From Parasitella parasitica (Eukaryota; Mucoromycota; Mucoromycetes; Mucorales; Mucoraceae): 64,000 bases of DNA. Where the stretch lies: positions 62,001 to 126,000 of the forward strand of contig MU619308.1 of the NCBI GenBank assembly GCA_025201805.1, written 5' to 3'. The position numbers were made by a program, and so were the translations under genes. Below the pieces are notes generated by a model. That model saw only the letters and a program-made list of their open reading frames with translations. It did no database searches and was not told the DNA's origin. The first letter of the stretch is position 1, and the number at the start of each line of letters is the position of its first letter. Shown here one piece after another: positions 35,109 through 46,300 of the stretch.

Positions 35109-36254
35109 TGAGCTTCTTTCTTGATACTTGATCCTAAAGTCAAGACTTGTACCAACCAATGCACACACAAGCTTTGAATAATAGGGACTTCCAAGTCTAT
35201 TGGTGATACTAGACGCATCTCCATGCTTTATCAGCCAACATCCTTCAAACACTCCGTACCTGCCATTGGGACAGTGGCCCACACAAGAACCGCACCTACA
35301 CGTCGTGGCAGAGCATACATTCAGCTTCCAGTTCTTTATACAAGATGTACCAATTTAAATTGCCCAAGTAATACACCTATTTACTGTTTGGGATGCGAAG
35401 GGTTCACCTTCCAGTCGTAAGGGTTCCCCAAGCCAGTAGGCAGGATTCTCTGACTCTAAGCTTTCCTTCTGGCAGAGCTATAGCCATAGACACTACGTCA
35501 AAGTCTGATACTGGGTTGCAATGGTGCGACAAAGCGGATGACGCAAACCCAACACAGAGAGGGAACACCTATGCATCATTTCCAGTAGTCAGTCAATGTA
35601 TCCCCCACAACGACCCGAAGATCATTGCAGAGTAGACCAGTTTCGAAAGAAAGCTCCCTAGAACCGACAAGAACATCAATTAGGTGAATCAGATATGGAA
35701 AACCAGCAAAAACCAGGCAAAGTTGGCTATAAACACATCTTGTTAAGAGCCGATCAAGTCAAGAAGAAAGCTCAAGAGAATGAAAAAGAAAATTATTGCT
35801 GCGGATTAAATACACGCTTTTATATCGCGTAGCTGAAGCTGCTGGCGTCAAGCCTACAAATTACAGTGTCTATTTGATATAGGCACAATGCTTTTAAGTG
35901 ATTTTTATAATAGTTTAATGGAAATCATTGTGTTTGGCCTGCTTGAATCAAAAACTTAATTCTTATATGTAATGAAAAATGTTAAAGAGGAGATTCATGC
36001 ACTTCTTTTGACAGATGAAAGACTCTGCACGTAGCATAACCACACGTGATGGAGCATATTCAGGTGGACGAAAAATCACAGCAGAGGTTCAATGAACTCG
36101 AAAATAAGGGTAAAAGGAGCGAGTCATTAATGGATATACATAATATGAAGTACTTGTTGCTAATACTAATCAAGACCACCATCTAGGCTTTCATGTTTAC
36201 AAATTGGAACCCTCCATGTTGACTCATTTAACCTTGATTTCACGGTTTAAATGA

Positions 36255-36258
<4 letters not shown>

Positions 36259-36321
<63 letters not shown>
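36259..36321. repeat. 63-base T homopolymer
   Basis: An uninterrupted T run of 63 bases (poly-A on the minus strand). Such a run may be the tail of a retroposed transcript, a simple slippage product, or partly an assembly artefact. No target-site duplication was recognised around it. Confidence 0.97.
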
Positions 36322-36325
<4 letters not shown>

Positions 36326-37152
36326 CAGCAAAGATGTAGAGTGATGTCTTATATATGATGAGAATTGGCACAAATGTCCATCTACATGCTTTCTTGTCTG
36401 TACAGTATCCATCGTAGTAGTTCCTTGCAATGAAAAATAGGCTATAAAAGGGTTTTGGTTTATACTGTATTTGTGTCGAATTCAACACATCTCCAGTGAA
36501 CCAACTTGCCATAACTTTAAGGATATCACTGTTCTGCTTATTGATCATCGTTTACATCGATCGTATGACTTATGGCTGCAGATAACAATTCAAAGTTGGT
36601 GTAATCATAATACCTTGGTATAAATTTCCCTGAATTGCCCTGCAGTTAAATCCTGCTGGATAGACCTACCGAAAAGTTATATATGAACCTTTAGGAAATC
36701 ACCTATAGTCCCATTTAATTACTTTACTATATGCTATCAACAAATCAAAAGTACGTAAATAGCCTGGTCAATGGTATATCCTATCCAAATCAGCTTGGAG
36801 CAAGTACACTGAAATGACGTATTGCCACTGCATACTGTGCAACTTGGGGATTTGTGCATCAGGCATCAGTTACCACAAATTTGAAACTTTAAATCATAAT
36901 CTACACCCTTGTCTACGCGTGCGAAATACGAAAAAACTTGCTGTCAAACTCTCCTTCGTGAGAAAAGAAAGGAATCCGTCAAGGGTTAGGGACGTATATT
37001 TCTTTATAACAAACTTGAAGCAAGAGGTGTAACTTTATTTAATGAATAAAAAGCGTTGCACAATGTCAATTTTTTTTTCTTCGATTATAATATCTTAGTA
37101 ACAGTGTACGGTATTTTATATATACATTTTGATTTTTCTTTATCAAGGCGAT

Positions 37153-37864
37153 TTAGTTGACAGCCTCGAAATATTCCTTGGACTTTTGGACATCAGGCTT
37201 GATAGTCTTGGAACCAGCTTGCCAGTTGGCAGGGCAAACTTCACCATGCTCATCAGTGAACTTGAAAGCTTCAACGAGACGGAGAACTTCATCAACGGAG
37301 CGACCAACGGGAAGGTCGTTAATGGTGATTTGACGAACAGTACCCTTAGGGTCAATGATGAAGAGACCGCGGAGAGCGATACCAGCCTCTTCAATGAGGA
37401 CACCGTAGTCCTTGGCGATAGACTTGGTCTTATCAGCCAAGAGAGGAATGTTCATCTCGCCGAGACCACCTTGCTTACGGGGAGTATTAACCCAAGCAAG
37501 ATGAGAGAATTCTATAGAAAGAATTTTTAGTAACGCGTTTCCAGTTTCCATTCCAAAAAAAAAAAAAAAAAAAAAAACTTACCAGAATCAGTGGAAGCAC
37601 CAATAACGACAGTGTCCAAAGCTTCGAATTCCTTGATACGTTCAGAGAAAGCAAGAATCTCAGTGGGGCAAACAAAAGTGAAATCCATAGGGTACCAGAA
37701 GAATACAACGTACTTGCCCTTGTAGTCAGAGAGAGAAATGTCCTTGAATTCACCTCCAACGACAGCGGGAGCAGTGAAAGCGGGAGCAGGCTTTTGAACT
37801 TGAGCGACTGTAATATAGTTGTTAGCGTCAATTTACAACCAAATTGATAAATTTACATACCCAT
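37153..37864 (-). CDS. TSA1: Typical 2-Cys peroxiredoxin (thioredoxin peroxidase)
   Basis: Cytosolic peroxidase reducing H2O2 and alkyl hydroperoxides with thioredoxin. Three exons: 37861-37864 (only ATGG), 37583-37807 and 37153-37511; 195 residues, the normal family length. The peroxidatic cysteine is Cys48 in FTFVCPTE and the resolving cysteine is Cys169 in HGEVCPANW. Conserved [16 protein letters not shown] and the C-terminal KEYF helix are present; GGLG plus YF is the pair linked to sensitivity to over-oxidation. The first intron directly follows the first four coding bases. The second intron has about 20 T right after its donor. The preferred codons look highly biased (GTC, ACC, AAG), as expected for an abundant protein. 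Confidence 0.97.
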
Positions 37865-38254
37865 TTTAGATATTGACTTTATTTCTAAACTTGAAAAAAA
37901 AAAAAGAAAAAAGAAAAGAAGAGAGTGTTCGACGGATAGGCCACTATTTATAATCAAAGTCAAGTGTGCATTTATAACTCTTAGGTCAATCAACATCAAA
38001 ACATGATTTGCTCAAGAGGCCCTTGAAGAAACCGGAAGGCGAAAATGGCTTACTAAAATGCAAATCTGCCAATAGTAAATGTTTTTTTTTACAAATCTTG
38101 GCCTGATTCTACATTTTCTGTCAAATCATAAAACGCTTAGTCATGTCAAAATAGCACTTTGCGTCGAGAAAAAAATATAGACAAAAACCTTAATATATAC
38201 TTTAAAAAAAATAAAGTGAAAATTTGTAGCACAAGTTCAAAACATTATGTTTAT
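37865..38254. other. Spacer between peroxiredoxin and TONSL-like gene
   Basis: Contains the promoter and leader of the peroxiredoxin (AAAAAAAAAAAAGAAAAAAG tract at about 37893-37912) and the 3' flank of the TONSL-like gene. No ORF of note. Confidence 0.6.
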
Positions 38255-41200
38255 TCAAAATGGTGTATCCGGCAACGTATCAATAGGTTGAAAAGATAAT
38301 CCAAAAGTTGATCTAACGCTACTATAATTTAATTGCGAATTTGTATTGTCATCAGTATCAGTCTATATACCAATTAGTATTAGCTATCAACTATAGATTT
38401 AAAAACTCAAATAGTTACCTTGTCAACATCCATTGTATTATCCAGTTTGACTAGACAAGAAAACGTTTGCTGATTATCAGCTTCATTCCACACAAATCTT
38501 GGGTTTCTTGTGACATCCAATTGCTTTAGATAGCTTGTCCATTGCAATACATGGCCAATGCTATCAATTGTAATTCCGCAATCAGAGATTTCCAAAATAT
38601 CTATTTTGGATTCCTGAATAAGTCCATTTAAAAGTGTTGCCCCTATCAATTTGCACAAGTTGTTTACAAATCCTCTTTGTTGTCATGACTACAATATTTT
38701 GCTTTACCTGCATCTCCAATTTCAGGGTTTGAATTGAGTGTTAGTTTTCTTAATTTCGAGACATTTTGAAGGCTATTAGCCAGCACCATCATATCTGCCA
38801 AACACGTAAGTAATATATCAATGGATAAAAACATCACTGTAATTTACCTTGTCTTTCGAGCCCACATCCAGTGAAATCTATATGATTGAATAGTGGTTTC
38901 CTCTTGAAAAAACCTTTGAAATTATAGTTTAGTGTTGAAGCTGTTGTAAAGTTGAAATTGAAATCTGATAATCTATCCCCGTAAATGTTAGTGATGTTTA
39001 CTAATATTATATTTCATTGGTCAAGACATACTTTGGTAAATCTGATAACAATTCAAAGTTTAGCCATTTTCCTTCAGTTGCTATACTCGATAGTTCCAGT
39101 TTAGATATCCTTTTGAGTTGTATCCATAGTGGAGTCCATTGTGTTAACATATTAATATCAAAATAATTGCCTGAGATATCAAGCGTTAGATTTGCACCTT
39201 GGGATCCTATCAGTGTTTTAGATACATTCTCTGATTCTTTATTTGAAGTCGCACGTAGATGTACCTTTGCGCCCATGATTCGAATAAACAATTCGTAATG
39301 CCTCATCGATCTCAATAAATCTTCCTATTTCCGTGCCTACCAGGATTAGTTGCTTTAATGAGGGTACCTTCTCTAAAAATGCAGGAAGTTGTTTCAAGAA
39401 TGCGGGGCCGAGCGAGTTGTAAGAAAGGTCAAGCGTTCGAAGACGGTATCGACTGAGAAAAGAAAGGCATTTTGTTGTCAATCGATTGTTGCACACATGA
39501 AGCTCACTTAAGCCCTTATTGGCATGCTCCAAGAGGTATTCCAGGTTACCATCGTCTGTCATGAAAAAAGACTTGAGCTTTTCATTGAATGCATTTATAT
39601 AATGTAAACCTACCAAGCATTGTGGATGACAAGTGCAATGTCTGCAATAATGGTGAATGTTGCAATACTTGTTGAATTACTGGTAATTGATCTTTTGAAA
39701 TACCTAAAACGTATCAAGTGGTTGAGTAGGTTGTACCTGAAAGCAAATATAAGTTCTTTCATTTTACACAATTCCGCTAAAGATATGTTTGTGAAGCTCT
39801 CCTTTGCCAACTTGAGCTGTATTTCTCTTGATAGATCCACACGCAATCTTTCGCAGGCATTTAGATAGATATGCAGTGGTGGTTTCTTTACGACTCCTTT
39901 TACAATGGCTTCTAAAGACTGATTATCTTTGACTATAATGCTGCGAATGTAATCTTCAGGATATATATCATGATCCATAGTGCGCATATGACTCATAATA
40001 GGCTTTCGTACCTCAAAAGTCAGTTTGCAGAGAAGACAAAATGACGCCATTATCAAATACCTCGATACCATAATTATTCCAACATCGAACGGCAATGTCC
40101 TCCATTAATTTCTGAACAGTTTCAGGAATAGGATCGTAGTGAATAGTGAGCTCTTTTGGCACGGGGAATAATATCTTGACTCGGATTTTCTATTGTAGTG
40201 CGTAAGATGGATGTATAATGTTAGCGTTTGGGTCAATTCAATAATCACTTTTTTCGAATCTTTGTTGAATACTGGAATAATTCGACAGTGTTCTGGAAAA
40301 GTAACGTCCATACTGTAGCTGTTTTCCAATTTTTGTTTCTATAATACTGGCATTAGTTTGAAGAATACAACGTGCACTGAATATTTAGTATTACAAGCAG
40401 CCTCTCCTCTTTAATAGCTTCTGTAAGCACCTTCTTGCATGATTCCATTTGAAAATCCTGCTCAAAATATTCGTGGATCTGGACTCGAAGCTTGAACACA
40501 TCGATTGTAAGATGCAATTGATTTAACGGATTATCCATAAAATAAGCTTCCACATAATCAAATGTTTCGTTGCTCGTCTTGAGGTAATCTTCTTTGCGCT
40601 ACAAATTAACACAAGTTAGTGCATGTCATACATATATATATATATAAAACGCAACATATGTTACATATTCTCTCAATTTCCATTGAGCTTCTGTTTTGCG
40701 TTGCAATAACTCTGCGTAGATCAAGTGTGAAAAATCTCTGGTATTCAGCAAAGCAATCAGGTGTTCGTCAATAAACTTGATGAGCATCCTGTAAAGCTCG
40801 TATTTTTGAAGCATTTCGATAAAGTCGAGAAAAAGGGCTGATGTAGATGAGTTCATATTGATTTCTGTGATCAGCAAATCAAGTTGCTCTTTAGCAGACT
40901 TCACCCTTTTGACCATATTAAAGAGATTCTCCTAATGATTGTAAAATCAGTCAAACTCTTTGCAGCCCAAATACTTGTAATTACATAAATATGAATGGAT
41001 TCTGTTTCTGCGCTAACTTCTTTCTTGTAAAGATGAGCACATTCATTATATTCGCCCATAAACAGATGGAATTTGACTACATTGTCAGATTAATTTGGGA
41101 GTGTCATACTTTTACGAATAAAAACCAACTTCTCTCTTCAAAACAAATCACTTTGTCTTGATCAAAATCATGTTTTAGCACTAACGCATACTCTCTCTTT

Positions 41201-42115
41201 TGACATTCTTTGACTAGATCATACTGCTGGATACGCTTGTATAGATTTCCCAACTCCCACCACGCTGATTTTTCACTGGCATAATCCCCTAATTCCTGGG
41301 CCAGTGTGATGGCTCTTCTAAGGTTAGCTTCGCCTTCACTGTACAAGTCATGCACTTTGCTCTCCATAACACCCAAGTTGAAATTGGATGATTGAATCAA
41401 TCTTTTGATATCGTCATCCTGCGGATCCTCTACATCGTCTAGTGTCATGGTATCGATAATATCTCTTTCAAGCTGATAATAGTGTTGCGCATTCTCGTAA
41501 TCTGAATGTCTAGATTCTGGTCCATCATTGCTTTTCATAAAGTAGATATCGCCCAGCACTCGATATATGCTTTGGTATAATGATTTCATCTTGGGAAGCC
41601 CTTGATTCATTGATTCCAGCTCTTTCAGCAGATTAATCGCTGTTTTTTCATGCTTTACTGCAAATTCGTATTCAGTTAATCTATTGAGCGTGTAATATTA
41701 GCAATGAATTTGATGCTAGTACGCTGTATAAATGGGTTACACTAGATAACTTTGACCTATGCTTTTATGGGCTCTGTTTATAGAACTGTCAATATACCTC
41801 TTCCAGCAGTACAAGTTGTAATTACAAATACCTCGGTAAGAGAGATTTATAGTTGATGTCTTCTAAAATTCGTACGGCCTTCCTGCTCAGGTTAATAGCC
41901 TTCCTCATTATAGTCTCATATCTCTGCTCGTCTTCTTCTATTAGCTCAGAGCTATCTGCTTCGAGCCATTCTATCAATTCAAACGCTGTTTCTGCGGCTT
42001 TTATTCTATTACTGCTTGCTAAATACGAGTTGTACTTTGATACATGGAATTTGTAGCCTTCAGTCAAATTATCTGCGTGAGCGTATTGAATGCCATATGT
42101 AACTGTCTTGCCCAT
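38255..42115 (-). CDS. TONSL: TONSL/TONSOKU-like replication-repair protein (TPR + Ubl-like + LRR)
   Basis: Predicted chromatin and replication-fork repair scaffold of 986 residues. Fifteen exons: 41832-42115, 41130-41680, 40985-41076, 40665-40931, 40395-40598, 40249-40338, 40061-40189, 39768-40011, 39614-39703, 39265-39555, 39032-39206, 38848-38972, 38708-38794, 38419-38642 and 38255-38362. The N-terminal half is TPR-like (YEFAVKHEKTAINLLKEL, WWELGNLYKRIQQYDLVKEC). A short stretch like the pre-LRR Ubl of TONSL follows (KIRVKILFPVPKELTIHYDP). The C-terminal half is leucine-rich repeats (LLQTLHLSSTMLDDGNLEYL, LSELHVCNNRLTTKC, YRLRTLDLSYNSLGP, LRKLTLNSNPEIGDAG, LKQLDVTRNPRF). No ankyrin repeats are visible between TPR and LRR, unlike animal TONSL. 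The start at MGKTVTYG (42115) was preferred to MLLPIYF 33 bases upstream. Splicing of the 151-nt first intron is the least certain. Confidence 0.82.
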
Positions 42116-42284
42116 AATAAACCAGTTGAAGTAAATTGGGAGAAGCAAGTCGTCCCCTTTACTCTCTCCCGCATCTCTCCCTTTTAAAGTTCAGTCCGAG
42201 TACCAGTAGGTTTTGCAGGTCTGATTGGCACGCACTAATGTCGAGAGACCACTACTCGTTTTCTCTTCCTCAACAAACAACAAA
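42116..42284. promoter_or_regulatory. Divergent promoter region, TONSL-like / dynactin p24
   Basis: Only 169 bases separate the two start codons on opposite strands, so the genes must share a compact promoter. The interval has a pyrimidine-rich plus-strand stretch (CTCTCTCCCGCATCTCTCCC) and no clear TATA box. Shared regulation is inference. Confidence 0.6.
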
Positions 42285-43051
42285 ATGGACGAGCATGGTT
42301 TTGAAGCAAGATTAAGGCATTTAGAGCATATTCTATTAGGACAAAATAACACACAAGCCAAAGGGTCTGATGAGACACTGATTAAAAGAGTGCAAGCGCT
42401 TCAAAAAGAACTCGATACACTCTACAAGAACAACAAGGTTATCAAGGAATTTATTGCCAAGTGTAATAGCAATATTGATTAGACGTATTTCTGATTTTCT
42501 CATATGCTACACAATAGACGAGACACATGCTAAGCTTTTTAATCCTAACACGTCTACATATACCATGGAGAGAGAGATTCTTACACCAGACGTTAAGCTC
42601 GAGCTTTTATTAACAGCAAACGATGATCTCGAGAAGTTTGCTCAAGAAGTAAAGCAAGTGAAAGACTTGGAATACGTTGTAAATGGATCCAATTTTGATG
42701 GTATATTTTGTTTGCACCTGGTTCATTGCTGGTCGATTCACTAATGCAATTATATTTTGTGTGCTCATGCAGTTGTAGAAACATTGGGCCCTAAATTGGC
42801 CCATTTGGAGGTGACACACACAGACCGAATGTCTGAATTGAATCAAATCACCAAGCAAGTATCTGATTTCATGGAAAGATATAACCACACTGTAAGTTTT
42901 GCTCATTTAATTTCAATGGCGAGGATGTCTTGATTCTGATTCTATGCGGTAGGTGAACACTTTATCTGAAATCTTTATTCAATGGGATCATATTTTGACA
43001 AACATGGAATCTCATTTGAGTGTCCTTGAACGTCAAAATGTAGCTGCTTGA
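42285..43051 (+). CDS. DCTN3: Dynactin subunit 3 (p24)
   Basis: Predicted coiled-coil component of the dynactin shoulder, which aids dynein-driven transport. Four exons: 42285-42462, 42518-42700, 42773-42891 and 42953-43051; 192 residues, close to the 186 of human p24. Helical throughout: RLRHLEHILLGQNN, LIKRVQALQKELDTLYK, VETLGPKLAHLEVTHTDRMS and LSEIFIQWDHILTNMESHLS. The C-terminal pattern (QWD..L) matches p24 of animals and Ldb18-like fungal proteins. Its downstream neighbour ATR is convergent, 258 bases away. Confidence 0.85.
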
Positions 43052-43309
43052 TCGCCATAAACACTTTAAAAATTATCTTTGAAATAAAATACCAACATAA
43101 TATTCAAATGATAAACACTAGAAGGGGTGATTTGAATTTTATGCGTAATACACCATCCGTTTGCATTCACCGGTTTTCTTGAGCAAAATTAAACAAAGAG
43201 CATTTCGTAATTAACGGCGGACTAGTGTATTGTTGATATCTGCAATGTATAAATTTATTATTTACCAGTATTAGTCCGCATATACCGCATACATTATAAC
43301 AGATTCTGC

Positions 43310-46300
43310 TTATACAAAGGGAGCCCAACCTAAAAAAAAGCCGTTTATATAAGTATACAATCATATTCTTAGAAATGTCACATACCTGGAAACATTTGAG
43401 CCAAATTGTTGTTATCCGTGGCTTGCTTGATCAACCTTGAAACTTCTTTATTGATCTCTTCAGGTTTAGTTGCAAACTTATGTTGCAGTACTTTGAGAAT
43501 TTTATCAGTTCCTTTTTGACTACTGCGAAGAGACAGTCGAGGAGTAACAACTTCGGTAGCTTCCAGCTCATTCAGTAAGGTTTGGAATACACTGAGCAGC
43601 GAGTCTTTGTTTAACAGCAACACCCTCAGTGTAGTCTCACATGTAGCCTGAAATAGCCCGCGCGTGCCAAGCACACCCATGGCGTGAACCAGATTCTGTG
43701 TGAGGCGGAATGGTACCAATTCAGGAACCGGTAGCTGTGTTCCTTTACCAAATAGTAGATTCAAATCTACATGAACAACATCGCCATTTGTTTCGTCAAA
43801 CATGATATTTTCTGCATGTCGATCCCCAAGGCTACAAAACAAAAGACCTAAGTACGACGACATTTATCAGTGGTCAAAGTTGCGTGCCTACCCAACCATG
43901 TGTCCTACAATAGACATGACAGCTAGAGTTTTGATATATCTTGTTCGACTATTCAACCATTGATTGGGCTCTGGAAAGTTTTTCAGGAACCATTTATAGA
44001 ACTCGGGCGGGCAGCTATATTTGAATGAATAATGAAAGTGGTATGAATAACAGTTATTGGAAAACTTACACAGGAAGGATTCTTTCAACAAAAAACTTTG
44101 TTTTTTCGACACCAAGGCCAAGCTTTTGAGCGTTCAGTTTTTGAGCGATAGCCTAAATGCAGCCTGTTAAAATCAGGCGCTAAAATGCTCTCCATCTCAC
44201 AACTTACGGTAACGGAATGTTTGCCACTGGCTTCCCAATAATCACTCACAATGGCCTTCAAAGGATTCAAATTATCAATCCATTCGATCAATCCCCATCT
44301 AGTACCCATCGGCAAAATAGAAAAAGTACGAATATCTAGTTGATGCGTTAAAATAAAAATGAAAAACCTCCCCCCCCCCCAAAGAAACACGACAGAAGCT
44401 TACATAAATCGTTATCCCGAGATTTAGGATTTTTGCGAAGGAAGTAGTTGATCATATAAAAGAATTCCATAGTCCGTGCATCATTTCTCAGATCGTCCTC
44501 TTTCTTCAACAGAAAACTATACGTCTTGCCATCAGAACCCATAGCCTTGATTCTCTTTGGCTTCTGAAGCGATCTCATCACAGTTACTTTACTCTCAAAG
44601 TCTATATTGGATGAAATCAGTCTCAAGTTTTTGTCTCAAATGGGTGAAATTTAACTTACATTTGATAGTCGGTAAGTCAGTAGGGAATGGTCTAAGTGCG
44701 GTGTCGTTCTTTTTTATATGACCAGGCAATGTAGGCAGCATACTGGCTTCGTTGGGCATGTACAAATTGAGATCCTGCAAATCGGAAAATGGGTTTCTAT
44801 AGCCTGAATGATTTAAATCAACAGATTCTCCTCCCTTTTCATTGTCAACGGGGGTCTTTAACAGCTCTAAAAGGGCCTCTTTAACAGCAGTTGCTTGCTA
44901 TATATAGCCGGTTAGCGTTGCTTACATTCACAAGGTCCGATTCTACAAACTTACCAAAATGATCTCTATAATCTGATTATCAGGACTTTGTGCCTATAGT
45001 TCAAGTCGAGCTAAGTATCTGGTTGACGTTCAAAGGCGAATAAAGATGCGTTACCTTTGCTAAATCAAAGATTGTGTTCATTCTTTTGGCAACAAACGGA
45101 GAGTCGGAGCCCAAGGCGCCTAGCGTGAGCCAAATGGTATTGCGAGGATAGGCAACAAAGCAGTTTTTAATAATGTTTTGTAAACAGGTCGCAATCTGCT
45201 CATTATCAGTGGATAAGTGAGAAATCAACCTTGTCAAGAACAAAGTAAACTATTATATGTTGGTATCAAACGTTTAGACCCATGTTTGGTTTTTGATAAT
45301 TACTTGGAATGGCTGAATGAGGTCTGGCACTTTGGCCATTAGGTCATTGATCTTGTTCATGTGCGCCATCACTTTCTTGTTAAGTTCTGTTCCACTAGAT
45401 GGAAACTTGTTTAATTACTTCTCCCCTGTTTTTTTTTGTGAATTAGAATTACGTACGGTTGTTTTGCTGCTTCTTTTGCCTGTTTTTCCATATCGAAATA
45501 GGTATTGAACAATCTTGACATTGAGCTGTAATAGTATTTAGACCCATGCTCAAGAGCCTTGGATGAGGTTTTAATGATATATTCTTGAACCATCAATCTA
45601 AAGACAAATCAGTAATGTTTAATAGCCAAGGTAATATCTCTCGGATGTTACTTGTTTTCAGTAAGAGGCGCAGAACGAGGAAATCGAAGCAGATAGTAAG
45701 TCGAGCAATTGTGATTAGCCTTCTCAAGCCTGTATCAACTAGAGTTGAGTATCGTAGCATGTAGCATCGACGCTTCACCCGCTCTACTTACTTTTCAGGA
45801 TCAGATCTCAAACAAGAATGGAAGAGCTGTCGAGTCGTCGCAGCATCAAAGGAATTCGGGTGTTGAATGAAGATGTCAGAAAGTAGCAAAGCATCCTAAA
45901 AGATACGTTAGGCTGCTAGTGTATATATTATAGAATAGTTGTAACCCCACCTTTGAATTAAACGTAGAGCCCTGATTGTGGTACTTTAGGAGCTTAATAG
46001 CTTCATTCACAGACCCTTTCTTCCAATACCATTTTGCCATGTCATAATACAATTCACGACCGCACAGGTGCTCAGCATGCTTTAATGCGTTCAATGATGC
46101 CACCATATTACCCATCTTACGGTTTTCTTTCGCAAGACTTAACCACAAGTTGGATTCCATCAGTTTTACCCTTTCAGAATTCCTGCATAAACAAGCCATT
46201 AGTGCCTCTTGTGTCATTGGTGGCCAATTAACAAAGTTACCTAATATCAAAGAAAGCGGCTTTTCGTAACTCCAGCAAGTTTAGTCTGTATTGTGAGCGA

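Larger units (their letters stand above)
34586..37152. other. Gene-poor interval with simple repeats and short ORFs
   Basis: About 2.6 kb. Two overlapping plus ORFs (35223-35420 and 35393-35635) have a less AT-rich composition than the surroundings. The first contains a Cys-rich stretch (YTRCTNLNCPSN, YCLGCEGF), but no family is recognised. It also contains a 14-bp tandem repeat near 35067-35108 and a 63-T run at 36259-36321. ORFs near 36240-36548 and 36814-37032 are probably chance. Confidence 0.45.

Noticed and set aside
34923-36240. Possible retrotransposon gag fragment from Cys-rich ORF 35223-35420
   Set aside because: No CCHC spacing, protease or reverse-transcriptase motif nearby; only composition is suggestive.
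39207-39264. A 28-nt intron in the TONSL-like gene
   Set aside because: A downstream acceptor (CTGATAG) gives a normal 58-nt intron in the same phase.
43864-43891. Apparent five-residue insertion before the ATR catalytic loop (LLFCS-LGDRH)
   Set aside because: An alternative splice (donor GTAGGC at 43891, acceptor TTTTGTAG before 43831) gives the normal VGLGDRHAEN without insertion and keeps the phase.
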